Below, one piece after another: positions 29,506 to 39,283 of a stretch of DNA of 64,000 bases. The stretch is from Bryoerythrophyllum caledonicum (taxonomy: Eukaryota; Streptophyta; Bryopsida; Pottiales; Pottiaceae), in assembly GCA_963971425.1 (NCBI GenBank), contig OZ020515.1, positions 15,950,291 through 16,014,290 of the forward strand, given 5' to 3'. The notes beneath the pieces are model-generated. The model was given only the letters and a program-made list of their open reading frames with translations, made no database searches and had not been told where the DNA came from. The translations under genes were made by a program, and so were the position numbers. Position 1 is the first letter of the stretch; each line of letters starts with the position of its first letter.

Positions 29506-30740
29506 TGGAATTTTTGGGCAACAGGGAGGGAGATTGAGAGGGTTAGGAAGGGCTTGAGGTGGTGAGGAGGGGGGACTTGAGGAAAAATGGGAGAGGGGGG
29601 GAAGGGGGGGAAGGGGGGGAGATAATTAGTGGAGAAGGAGAGGGGGGCCAGGGGGGCCAGGGGGGAAGGGGACATGTTGCAGAGATAGAGAGGTTGTAGA
29701 GGGTGAGAAGAGTTGAGGGTTTCGCAGGTATACTTACCGTTTTTTTGGGTTGTTTTCTTGTTTTTTCATGTTCGTGTGGCACTCGTCCGTATGTTGTTGT
29801 TGCATGTCTGCTAGTCACCTTTCGGGGGCTGCGTCTAGATCACTTGTCTCTATTGATGGTGACGTATGACGTTGTGGTGGTGTCGTAGATCAGCTGTGGG
29901 TGCGCACGGATTAACTTTGAGTTGGCGTCTCCTCTTGTTTGTTGTTTAAATCTGCAAAAAATTTGCCAGCACTGCCGCATGCGGCATGTATATACCCACG
30001 TCTTATTATTGTGCCTAAGGGTTAAGGATTAGTGACAAGGTGATTGTGCGTAATGTTGTACTTAGTGTGTGTGGTGGCTGAGGTGATGTGTCTATAGAGT
30101 GTGGTGTGCCTATGTAGAAAGATCCATAATATGTAAAAATAATGCGATGAGTAAAGTATAACCTCAAGCGAGAGAAAGTTAATGCCGGATACCGATGTCG
30201 AGTTGATCTCTTGTTCAATCTTGCGTGTGGAGTGTCTGGGTCAGGAAGGAGGGAGAGACTTGTGAGACGTTGCAGATCTACCGTGTCCTCACCAGATCTG
30301 AGTTAGATCTGATTTCTAACGGCTCGTAGGCATGGATCTATGCACCAACACAAACCCTCGCTCTCATATCTACTTTGCATAGATCAACCCCTCATACACG
30401 TTTTGTAGCCAACTAACCTTAGATCTAGCGTGCGAGCACTTCTCAACAGAAATCACTGCTTCCCAAACCTCTCTGCAACTCAGATCTACAACTTATGGAG
30501 GCTCTCGACAAGGCCAGCCACTCTTGTCGCCCATAAACCTTACTTCTGAGGCTAAGTCCTTCCTCCTCCCTCACCACAAAAAACAGAGCTCACCTAGACC
30601 TCATCTCTTAACCCTCCGCAAAAATTCTTTGTACAACAACAGTTTGCTTATAACAACAAAATCCATCAAGCCAATAGTTACAACAACATCTATCAAGCCG
30701 AAAGTCACCCCTCATGACATTCATTATGTGTAACAACCAT
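29506..30740. other. G-rich tract and AGATCT-rich DNA, possible 5' end of older LINE
   Basis: 29520-29700 is a purine-rich tract with runs of G. 30260-30500 is rich in AGATCT/GATCTG motifs and short pyrimidine runs, much like the 5' end of the young LINE at 24130-24500. This suggests the older LINE's 5' UTR, but I could not prove its boundary or target duplication. No supported gene. Confidence 0.45.
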
Positions 30741-30879
30741 AATCAACCATGCCCACTATAACAAGCGTTGCAAATATCAACCACTCTTTATAACAAGTAA
30801 ATTTTTGGTAAAACAAACATGGCTATTGTAGAGGGAGTTGATACGAACCTGCTTCCAAATGCTTCTCCAGCTTCATCTT

Positions 30880-31265
30880 AACCCTTAAAGGTCAGAGAAG
30901 CCACTCTTGGATTGCAACATGATGTTTTCTATGACATACAAGGTGTAAGAATAATTGATGTATACAATATTTACAAAAGTTTGTATTTGTGTCGAGTCCA
31001 ATCCAATGACATTGTATGATAATTTTGATTCAGATCATTATTGCACCTACTACATGCTTGAGAAGTTGCAAAATGGTCACATATTCTAAATGTATGGTGT
31101 TGTATTTGAGCATTATAACGTTCATATATTAAAATGACCTCCAAATGAAAGATGTTGGTAGAAGGTGTATGTGTTGCTAAATTTTGATATATTTTTTGTA
31201 TGTTAAAAGTAAAATAAGTGACCGTATATTTATGGTCCCCCACTAACCTTTAACGGTGAAGGTAA
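30880..31265. repeat. TTAA-type MITE, family 2
   Basis: The left end reads TTAACCCTTAAAGGTCAG; the right end, reverse-complemented, reads TTCACCGTTAAAGGTTAG. The interior (CCTCCAAATGAAAGATG, AAGTGACCGTATATTTATGG) recurs at 45600-45880. No coding potential. Confidence 0.6.
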
Positions 31266-31590
31266 GGCGTTCTTCCTCAAAATTTGAAGTGACTTGCCGT
31301 ATCTTTCTTTGAGATGTCACGGACATGTCGACAAACGTTTGGCGAGGTTTCTGTGAGAAAGGGAGAGTTGCTGAATTTTGGGGAGTGACTGTCGTTAACT
31401 TGACGTTCGTGAAAACAATTGATCAATGACGAATTGAGCTTGTAGACGAAAGATTTCGAAGTACTTTCGGCGAGTACAATAAACTAGGTTTTGAGGTTTG
31501 ATGATAGTGTCCTCTGCTTGTAATGCTTCGGTAATCACCTTGGTCTATGATTGGCAAGCTCTGTCCATGGTCTCGGAAACCTTGTCTCTG

Positions 31591-31606
31591 TGAGGTACGT
31601 ACCTCA
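31591..31606. promoter_or_regulatory. 16-bp perfect palindrome upstream of H1-like gene
   Basis: TGAGGTACGTACCTCA lies about 440 bp before the ATG of the H1-like gene. Its GTAC core is the core bound by plant SBP-box factors, but a regulatory role here is only a guess. Confidence 0.35.
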
Positions 31607-32047
31607 TGTGCATGGTTTGCATGTGTTGCAGTATCATGTGCAGAGTAGTGATATTCAGTGGAAGTCTATGATTTTGAGTTGTATCGCCGGATCGGACGTC
31701 AGCGCCGTGTAATCTGGGTCCCAAGAGGTTCGTAACCTCCAGTCGAGGATGCAGGTCAATGGACGTGACCTTCCAATGGGCGCGAGCATGAATCGTCTCC
31801 TTCGTCGCTTGATCAGGTTCTCCTCCCTGCTACGACGTCCATCAGATATCATGTTTCGGTCCCAGTGTCTGCTCCTGCGACCGCGGAGGAACCCTGGGCC
31901 CCGGTCCCATGGAGCTATGGTCTCCCCACTCACGCTTCGCTTTCAAGGAAGACGTTCCGCTCACATTTCACGCCTGAGGAGATCGAGTGCAGAGTGAGCA
32001 AACTCTTCTCAGCTACTCGTCTAGTCTAGTAACAGCCACAGCTCGCC

Positions 32048-32611
32048 ATGTCGACGACGTACCGCCCCAAGCCCGCATGCATGCTCCGGAACGCCATGCT
32101 GCACCTCAAGGAGTGCGCCTTGGGCGCGAGCTTCGCGCAGATCCGGAAGCACCTGGAGCAACGCAACAGGATCTGCGGCGCGAAGCTGGACCCGGACCGC
32201 AAGCGCCTCCTCAGGACTGCGCTCCGGCGCCTGGTGAGGTCCGGGGACGTCGCCAAGCACGGTCTCATGTACGTCCTCAAGCCCGCAGCAGCCGATAAAG
32301 ACGAGGAAGATATCACCGCCGCGACCCAGCATAAACGCACTGGTGCGAAGCGCGTCCCCGGAGAAAAGTACTGCAAAACCCACAGCAACTACCACTACGC
32401 CAAGAAGACACATCATCATCGTCACCACCGTCGAAGGCGACATCACAAGAAGCATCACCGAAGGCGGCATCACCGGAAAGGAAAGAGCCGCAAACCTGGG
32501 CACCATCACCGACGGCCTCGTTGCAAGGAACATCCTGGACGACGAGTGCATTGCCATAAACGCCCCCGAATTATATTTCCACTTCGGGACAGCAACAAGA
32601 AGAGATACTAA
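32048..32611 (+). CDS. Histone-H1-like protein with His/Arg-rich basic tail (protamine-like)
   Basis: Intronless, 187 codons. The ATG is in good context (GCTCGCCATGTCG). Residues about 8-75 fit the H15 linker-histone winged helix: an ACMLRNAMLHLKECALGASF helix, AQIRKHLEQRN, then DPDRKRLLRTALRRLVRSGDV and HGLMYVLKP, with the usual KALKKLV-GxL-type spacing. Residues about 110-180 are strongly basic with clusters such as HHRHHRRRRHHKKHHRRRHH. The domain binds the nucleosome dyad; a tail this rich in Arg and His recalls sperm-type protamine-like H1 proteins. The GC-rich, GC3-biased sequence contrasts sharply with its AT-rich surroundings. A second frame (32343-32714) also looks GC3-biased over the tail, so the tail's true frame should be confirmed. 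Confidence 0.65.
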   Translation: MSTTYRPKPACMLRNAMLHLKECALGASFAQIRKHLEQRNRICGAKLDPDRKRLLRTALRRLVRSGDVAKHGLMYVLKPAAADKDEEDITAATQHKRTGAKRVPGEKYCKTHSNYHYAKKTHHHRHHRRRRHHKKHHRRRHHRKGKSRKPGHHHRRPRCKEHPGRRVHCHKRPRIIFPLRDSNKKRY

Positions 32612-32624
32612 GGAAAGAAGGATG

Positions 32625-32885
32625 TGCATATTAATGGGCTTAACTTTCAGTGATAGCCAAATTTGGAATTACAATTTCAACCCAAGTGATTTCATATTTT
32701 CCGATGAAATGTGAATTAGTTGTGAAAGTTGTGAATTAGTGTGAATTAGTTGTGAATTCCCATGTTTAGCCGGTGGCCGCCAAAAGCAGTAAGGGGTCCT
32801 CGTTCATGGCAACCCTCCATGTGGAAGTGAATGGGTGATAATGGGATGGAAGTGGGTTTGGTATACCCCAATTTGGTTTCTTCAC
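32625..32885 (+). repeat. Interspersed repeat R4, copy 1
   Basis: Begins right after the H1-like gene. Shared landmarks are GTGCATATTAATGGGCTTAAC, CAGTGATAGCCAAATTTGGAATTACAATTTC, GTGATTTCATATTTTCCGATG, CCTCCATGTGGAAGTG and GTATACCCCAATTTGG. It may provide the 3' UTR and poly(A) site of the gene. Other copies are at 37295, 43265 and 46940. Confidence 0.7.
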
Positions 32886-32889
32886 ATCT

Positions 32890-35302
32890 TTGAATTCGTC
32901 GAGTGGTCATATGTCACATGCAAGTGTGACGTTTTACATGAATACTATATTTTGGTGAATGTTGGTATGATTAGATTGAATTTCTTCACAATCTAGAAAG
33001 CCTTGGTGGGAGGGGAGAGAATCTTTAGACATTTGCAAAAATTCTCAAGCTATTCCATAATCTTTGACGAAATGCCAGAAGATGGATTAGTTGTAATATA
33101 AAACATTAGTTTGTGGGAAACCAGTGTAATGTGACAGCTAGATTTAACATTTTATGATGTTTTTTCTTTCATGAAACACATTATTTGTGAAGCGTCGATA
33201 TTTGTAAAGATGGTATTCTTATATTAGCCCAACCCAAGTGGGTGATAGTGAATATGTGGTCATGTGTATAATTTTAGAACTCTATCTTTGGCCATCATTA
33301 TAAACAAATGGTTCCGCTTTAGAGTTGGCATTATATTTATTTGTGAAAACATCATTTATGACATTTTTATACACCATGTGAAGCTTTTGACAAATACTTT
33401 GATATAAGTTGTAAAATAAGCCAAGAATGATTTTATTACGCTATTTAGACAAAACATTGATTTGTATACAACAACACCAAATCAAAAAGAGAGGTCATGA
33501 TATTCTTAATAGAGACAAGTTATTGTATAAATTACATGTTGTATGAACTTACTATATGATTTTTTTATATGAAGATATTGTTTAGAGAAAATGTTGTAAT
33601 AAACCTATATTCAATGATGTTCCAAATGCATCTTAATATTATTTGATATACTCTATAATGTCTTTTTATTTTATCGAAGAAAAGAAAAAAATACAATCAT
33701 GCATTTTTTAGGTGTGTTGACAAAAGTACGTTGTGTTTTCTTTTTCTTCACCTAATTTTCAAGATGATTATATCACATGAAACATGCAATTAACAATTAT
33801 GCCCTTGGAGTTTAAAAATGCACTTGCCTACAATGGTGACGATTGCGTACAAATATACCAAAATTGTGGAATTCTTAGGAGTTTTTCCTATGAAAAGCAC
33901 ATTTTCAACTCATCCCATGCAGTCATACATGGCTGACCGTAGGTTTGTTCCCAAGTTTACCCCATGCAGTTGCATAAATTTGGGATCACTATTAATCACA
34001 ATTAATCTTGGGGCCAATGCACTTGGCGAGGGCATAATTGCTAAATATGTGTTATGAGTCAAGCATTAAAATCACTCCAAAACATTCCACATGACTCTTT
34101 GAGCTCTTCCTTTTAAATTCAACCTTTATTGCAATACAAATACAAATATTATGGTAATGTCAAACCCAAATTTCAACAAATAAGGAATTCAAGCTCAAAA
34201 AACTACTAAAGTTGATCAAAACTGGTTGTGAAACATTAGAAGATACATTATGAAAACTCTATGTCTCCATACCTTTTTACCTTTGTTTATAATGAAGATA
34301 ACTAGTGCCAAGTATGTAGACATTATACAATAAATAGTCATGAGAAGGTGGTGTACTATAAATACCACTCTAAAACAATTAGGTTTTCAAGGTCAAGAAT
34401 GAAGGCAACTTTGATTATGTTGAAAGACATATCATATGTCTTTGAAAAGAGAAAGTTTGATTTTCATTCTTGTCAAATTTAACTTTAGAAGTAATGTCAT
34501 CACCAAATGTGTCTTCATTTCATTGGATTACTACTTTCCAAGCAAAAAAATAAATTGAAAGCCCTAACTTCAAGGTGGCATGCATGGATTTGTCATAGGG
34601 ATGACTTGTCACATGTCTGTTTTTTGGAATAATGGTATTGTCATATTATGGAATGTCATATTAAGGAGGGTAGAGTCAATTTGGTGGATACACCGAATGA
34701 GCTCTATGCATCCAAGTATGCAAAAGCTCTAAAATTTCATCCCTCGCCATGTACCACATGTAAAAGGTCAGATTTGATAGACATCTCCCAATAAAAAAAT
34801 AAACCTTCAAAGGGTGGTTTTGGCATAATGGATATCACACAGGCATTACATAAGTATCACCTTGACATCACATATTTATCACCTAGACAAATCTCTCGAG
34901 TTTTCCGATTTTTTTGAACATTTTCCATTGTGAATTAATTATGTACAAAAGGAATGCAAGATGGGTTTGCATGTCCCAAGATAATTCCATTTGAAGCATA
35001 GGCATTGGATGATTTGAAGCATACGCGCTGAATGATTGAAACCCAACCGACAATGGAATGAGAGGCAAAAGTTGGAATGGCAATCAAGAATTCGAGACCC
35101 GATGCTTCAGCAAAAAGCCAGACAAGTGAGGAATGCATTCTAAATTATGATCTTAGTCCTCGAGACTACAAATGCACAGGTATCTAGAACATTCATGTAC
35201 AGTACTGTGAAGAAGCGCTACTACCAAGATGTATTGGATGATCCTAAGTCCACAACGTTGTGGTTAGTAAGGTCCATATCACTACCGAAATGGTGACAAG
35301 TA
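32890..35302. other. AT-rich intergenic DNA
   Basis: No supported gene. 34600-34930 shares GGCATAATGGATATCA and TATCACCTAGACAAAT blocks with 48890-49060, so an old dispersed repeat is present. Confidence 0.5.
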
Positions 35303-35522
35303 ATTAACCCCTAGAGGACCAAGTGTTTATTTGAGAAACAATCTTTCTCACTTTCCCTGCAATTTATCTTTCAATCCATACCGCCGAAATCCATGAAATT
35401 TTTACCACATCATCTCACATAAGATGAAAAGAAGATCCTACGGTTACATTCTAAAAAAATCACCACGCAGTTGTTAATCAATGGAGTAGAGATTCCTCTA
35501 AAATGCCAAAGTCCTTTTAGCA
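35303..35522. repeat. TTAA-type MITE, family 3, copy 1
   Basis: Starts TTAACCCCTAGAGGACCAAGTG and ends near AAGTCCTTTTAGCATTAA. It is similar along its length to 49308-49531 (TTTTTACCACATCATCTCA, TTAATCAATGGAGTAGAGATTCC). Confidence 0.65.
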
Positions 35523-36424
35523 TTAAAGGCTAGCACCACATCTTTACAGGTTCACAACTGCACTTGAGCTCCACATCTTGTACTTGAGCTAATTGGAGGT
35601 AGTTAGTTGGTCTGCATTAGTACCCAATTAGTTGGGTGGCTACATATGCCAAGAAAGATAGTGACATGGGGACCTGAGCCATTCATATCACATAACTTAA
35701 ATGTTGATAAATGAATTTGTGCTTTGATTGAGTTCTATTCATGGGCGACTAAAACAAATTTCAAAGTAAACTTGATTGAAATATTGATCATATGAATTTT
35801 TTAAGTAAGTTACATGTCAAACATGACAGTAATTTAGCAGCTAGTCCTTTCATTCTCAGGCATATTTCAGAGTCATAGGGAAAACCAAATCACACTCTTT
35901 GGAGAGCAACTATCCGCTAGAAAGCATCTATCATTCATCTCAAATATACATGTATTTCATCTATCATTTCCCCTTACCAAGCTATTCTTGAGCAAGGTTA
36001 TCGAATACATGTATTTGGCCAACAGAGTAAATGTATACAACGAATACATCTGAATAATCTGAATTGAATCATATGAGTACACTTTGTACCATAATTTGTA
36101 TTCAATTATGATATTGTATATTTGAATACAAATGTAGTGTAATACTACATGTATTCAGATGTATTTGGTATACATGTATTTGAATATACGAGTATACTTT
36201 GTTGCCAGCGGTGCATTTATTGTTGATCAAGGCTTCTCTGCCTCACTCACTCTTGTATTTGGGAGTATTTGAAATATGGAATACAATTGAATACATATGT
36301 TTGTATTTGGTATTAAAATACAATATTTAATAACCTTGTTCTTGAGTTGCTTTCAACACCATTGCCATGGCCCTTTTTCCTAGCCACAAATAAGCACATA
36401 TAAGCCTTATTTTTAACATTCTAG
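35523..36424. repeat. AT-rich DNA with ATACATGTATT low-complexity tract
   Basis: 35940-36350 is built from many GAATACATGTATT/TGTATTTG-type units on both strands. A similar shorter tract occurs at 63060-63150. I see no gene. Confidence 0.6.
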
Positions 36425-36427
36425 CTA

Positions 36428-36970
36428 GGTAGAGGCACCCAATTCCGATCGGCCACCCAATTCCGACGAGTAGAGTATGCATGACATGGTGCATGAAAAT
36501 GGTAAATGCTTGAAATGGTGCATGAAGCGACCCAAAACTAATAACTCAAAATCTGAAAATACCAGTCATTATCGGCATTGGGTCATGAAGTGTGCAATTT
36601 TGGATTGCTCCACCTCAATTGAGCTCTCATTGGTGGCCTTGCCTCGAAAGCCGAACAAGGCCGATCGGCATTGGGTACCCTCGAAGAATTGGTTATCAAT
36701 GGCATGTCTTCTCTCTTTTACTCACTCTCACTTGTTGGCATTGGACAAAGGAGGGCACCAAATCTCACCTACTCCGTAGTTTGATTATGGGCTCAGGCGG
36801 TTTCTCAGCTTTTAAATTCTACATCAATTCCAAATCTTTGTGATTAAATTTGAAAATATATTTGTTGAGTTTCATTCCTAATTCCGCATCTTTCTACATA
36901 AATGTTTTTGACATACAATGTCATTTGAGTCCTCAACTGGCTGAAGTGATCGGAATTGGGTGCCTCTACC
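36428..36970. mobile_element. 543-bp MITE with 23-bp perfect inverted ends
   Basis: 36428-36450 (starting GGTAGAGGCACCCAATTCC) is perfectly inverted at 36948-36970. The flanks are CTA (36425-36427) and TTA (36971-36973), close to the TWA duplication of PIF/Harbinger. Interior copies of CACCCAATTCCGA and GATCGGCATTGGGT suggest subterminal binding sites. No transposase is encoded. Confidence 0.8.
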
Positions 36971-37294
36971 TTAAAAGCACGTCAATCATCTTCTGATTGG
37001 TGACATGCCCCAATCTAACAACAGCATATTCAACAAAGGCACATCACAACTTGCATCACCATGTGCTCTCAGACTTCTTAGAACTCGTACTGACAATCAC
37101 ATCATCATCCACTGCCCACAAAAGGCAACCTCTTTTCCATGTACATGAAGGGACAAAATCCAAAACCATTATTCTGAAAGAGCAAACCAATCATATCGTA
37201 CTATCATTCACTTTCCTCCAAAAACATCGGTTTCCATGTGAAAAACAATCACAAAATGCATTACTTCTTTGCATCGAACTCCGAGCAAGGTAAG

Positions 37295-37560
37295 CCCCCC
37301 TAAAACCAACAAGTTAAGGAATGTGCATGTATGGAGAGAGGAGATAATTATACTATTATTTTTCAGTGACAACCAAGAGAATTACAATTCCAACCTAGGT
37401 GATTTCATATTTTTTCAATGAAAACAAAACTAGTTATGTGGGGTACCCACCAGTAGGTACCCCACATAACCAACGACCAAAAGTTAGGGTCTTCACTAAT
37501 ATCAAACCTCCATTTGGAACTGAGTTGGTGGTAATGGAATGGAAGAGGGTTGGATATACC
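37295..37560 (+). repeat. Interspersed repeat R4, copy 2
   Basis: Runs from GGTAAGCCCCCCTAAAACC to GGATATACCCCAATG. It is the inverted partner of the copy at 43265-43560 on the other side of the GDT1 gene. Inside it, 37434-37471 is a perfect hairpin (GTTATGTGGGGTACC stem of 15 bp, 8-nt loop) that the other copies lack. Confidence 0.75.
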
Positions 37561-37839
37561 CCAATGTTATAGGCGTTGGCAATGGGTTTTTGTTGGTTAT
37601 TGGGGGGCTTCCCTTACTTTGCCCCCTCACACAACATGGATTTTCCATTTCCAGCCACTCCACATAAATGTGTGTAGAAAAATCCCAAAATTGATAAAAA
37701 TCCAAAACTCGGAGTGCATACCTACCACATGTTTTCATGAAGATTCCTTAGGCCTTAGAGTTTTATAACATTTTACATTAATATAGACCAGTACTTTGAC
37801 TTCCACTGATTGGCTATCATTCCAGATTATATTGTGGAA

Positions 37840-39283
37840 TTCGTCCTTACCACGAACGAAGAGTCGCAGATGCTTTGGTTCGACAACGAAAGTAGTCGCT
37901 CATCTGTCCGTCTCGGTCACGGACGCGACAGACGTTTCGTTGTGGTTTCCTTCAAACGAACGATAGTTTCTGGACGTAAGGCAGGGAAATCGTTTCGTTG
38001 ATTCAACCGCGTGTGCTAGCGTTGACGATCCACGAACGCCTCGTTGACGCTTCTCGGACGAACGTAACGAACGTATCGGATACGTAACGAACAGATTCAT
38101 CCACTTGACATCCATCCAGCGCGTCCAACTACCGAGAGTCTGCGAAGGCTGCACATTGTTTGGACGCTTGCTCGCTCGCCATCCTTGCCAGGTGCTCCCC
38201 CATCGCCTCCGCTCGCCTTCGCCGCGCCCAAGCACACTCTCCGCGCGCGTCCTACCGCGCCCGCGCCCCAGTCCCGACGAGCGCTTTCCGACGAGCTATC
38301 ACACGCCGCAAACCCGGCTGATTTGCTCCACTTGCAGACATCGCCGCTACCGGAGGTTCGTCACCCGTCTCTGCAGGTGAAACCTCGCTCGTTTCACTGA
38401 GTTTCCAATGGCGGAGGTGCGATTGGAGATCTGTTGGTGTGGTGAAAATCGAGACGAATTTTTAAATCGTTTTGAATATTTTTCGATATTTTTAGTTTCG
38501 CGTCGGTTTTTTAGCATTGAATCTTGGAGGCGGAGATGGCCTCGGATTGGAACCGAGTTTTTGAGCCGCTGAGGGAGTGTGGAGACGAGCGGATTTGTTC
38601 TTGTAGAGGAATGTGGATTTGTTGGAAGGTCAGGCTTGGTGAGGAGAAGCTGAGTTTCGGTTTGGCGCTTGGATTTCTTGTGATGAGGAAGCTCGCTGGA
38701 TTGGATTAGCTGCCGTGGCGAGTGTGCCTGTGATTTTTTTAATTCTCAGTCGCGTTTTTCATCTCGCTGCGGTCGTGGTTTGGTTTTTAAACCTTTGTTG
38801 CATTATTAAACTGTAAGACCGTGATTAGGTTGAGGATTTTAGTGATCCGAACGGAGGTCCGCGGTCGTTTTTGAGAGTTTCCAATGCTTGCATGTCGTTG
38901 GCGCCTGGTTTTGTTGTGAGCGGAATCTTAGATTTTTGTCTGTGTTTTTTGAGTTCTTTTGGTCCTCTATCAGCAGCGTGAATTTCCTGTAAGTCCGGTT
39001 CTATTGAGAGAGTGTTCTTTCTGGAGATGAGAGTCTTTTGTGTGAGTTGATTGTTTGTTGAAACTCTGTCTTATGTCTTCGTGTGTTGATGTCTCTGTGA
39101 TCTCTGTAACGCAAGCGGAGCTTCATTTTGAAGTTTAGGTTTTTACGATTCTTTCTCTTCATTGCTTTCGTTGAATTAGTGTTTTTTTTTAAAATTGTGT
39201 CTCTAGCCTTAATATCCGTTGCTTATTTCACTTTAAATTTCTTCTTGGGGTATCAGGTGAAGGGGGAGTATTGAAGAAGCGCG
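37840..39283 (+). promoter_or_regulatory. Promoter and 5' UTR region of GDT1 gene
   Basis: 37840-38100 is CpG-rich with repeated CGAACG/ACGAACG motifs, and 38100-38380 is GC-rich. A leader intron is likely: a donor candidate CAG|GTGAAA lies near 38376 and an acceptor TATCAG at about 39256, shortly before the coding ATG at 39284. No TATA box stands out. Short open frames here have no recognisable product. Confidence 0.5.

Noticed and set aside
30971..31243. 90-codon minus-strand ORF with a C-x2-C-like piece
   Set aside because: It lies inside the TTAA-type MITE; related copies at 45600-45880 do not keep the frame.
32021..32629. 202-codon minus-strand ORF, Ser/Val/Met-rich
   Set aside because: It is the antisense shadow of the GC-rich H1-like gene; the plus frame has a recognisable H15 domain and a better start context.
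37900..38400. Open frames in the GC-rich region before GDT1 considered as a first coding exon or transit peptide
   Set aside because: No frame connects by GT-AG splicing to exon 2 as well as the ATG at 39284 does, and short plant GDT1 members lack such an extension.
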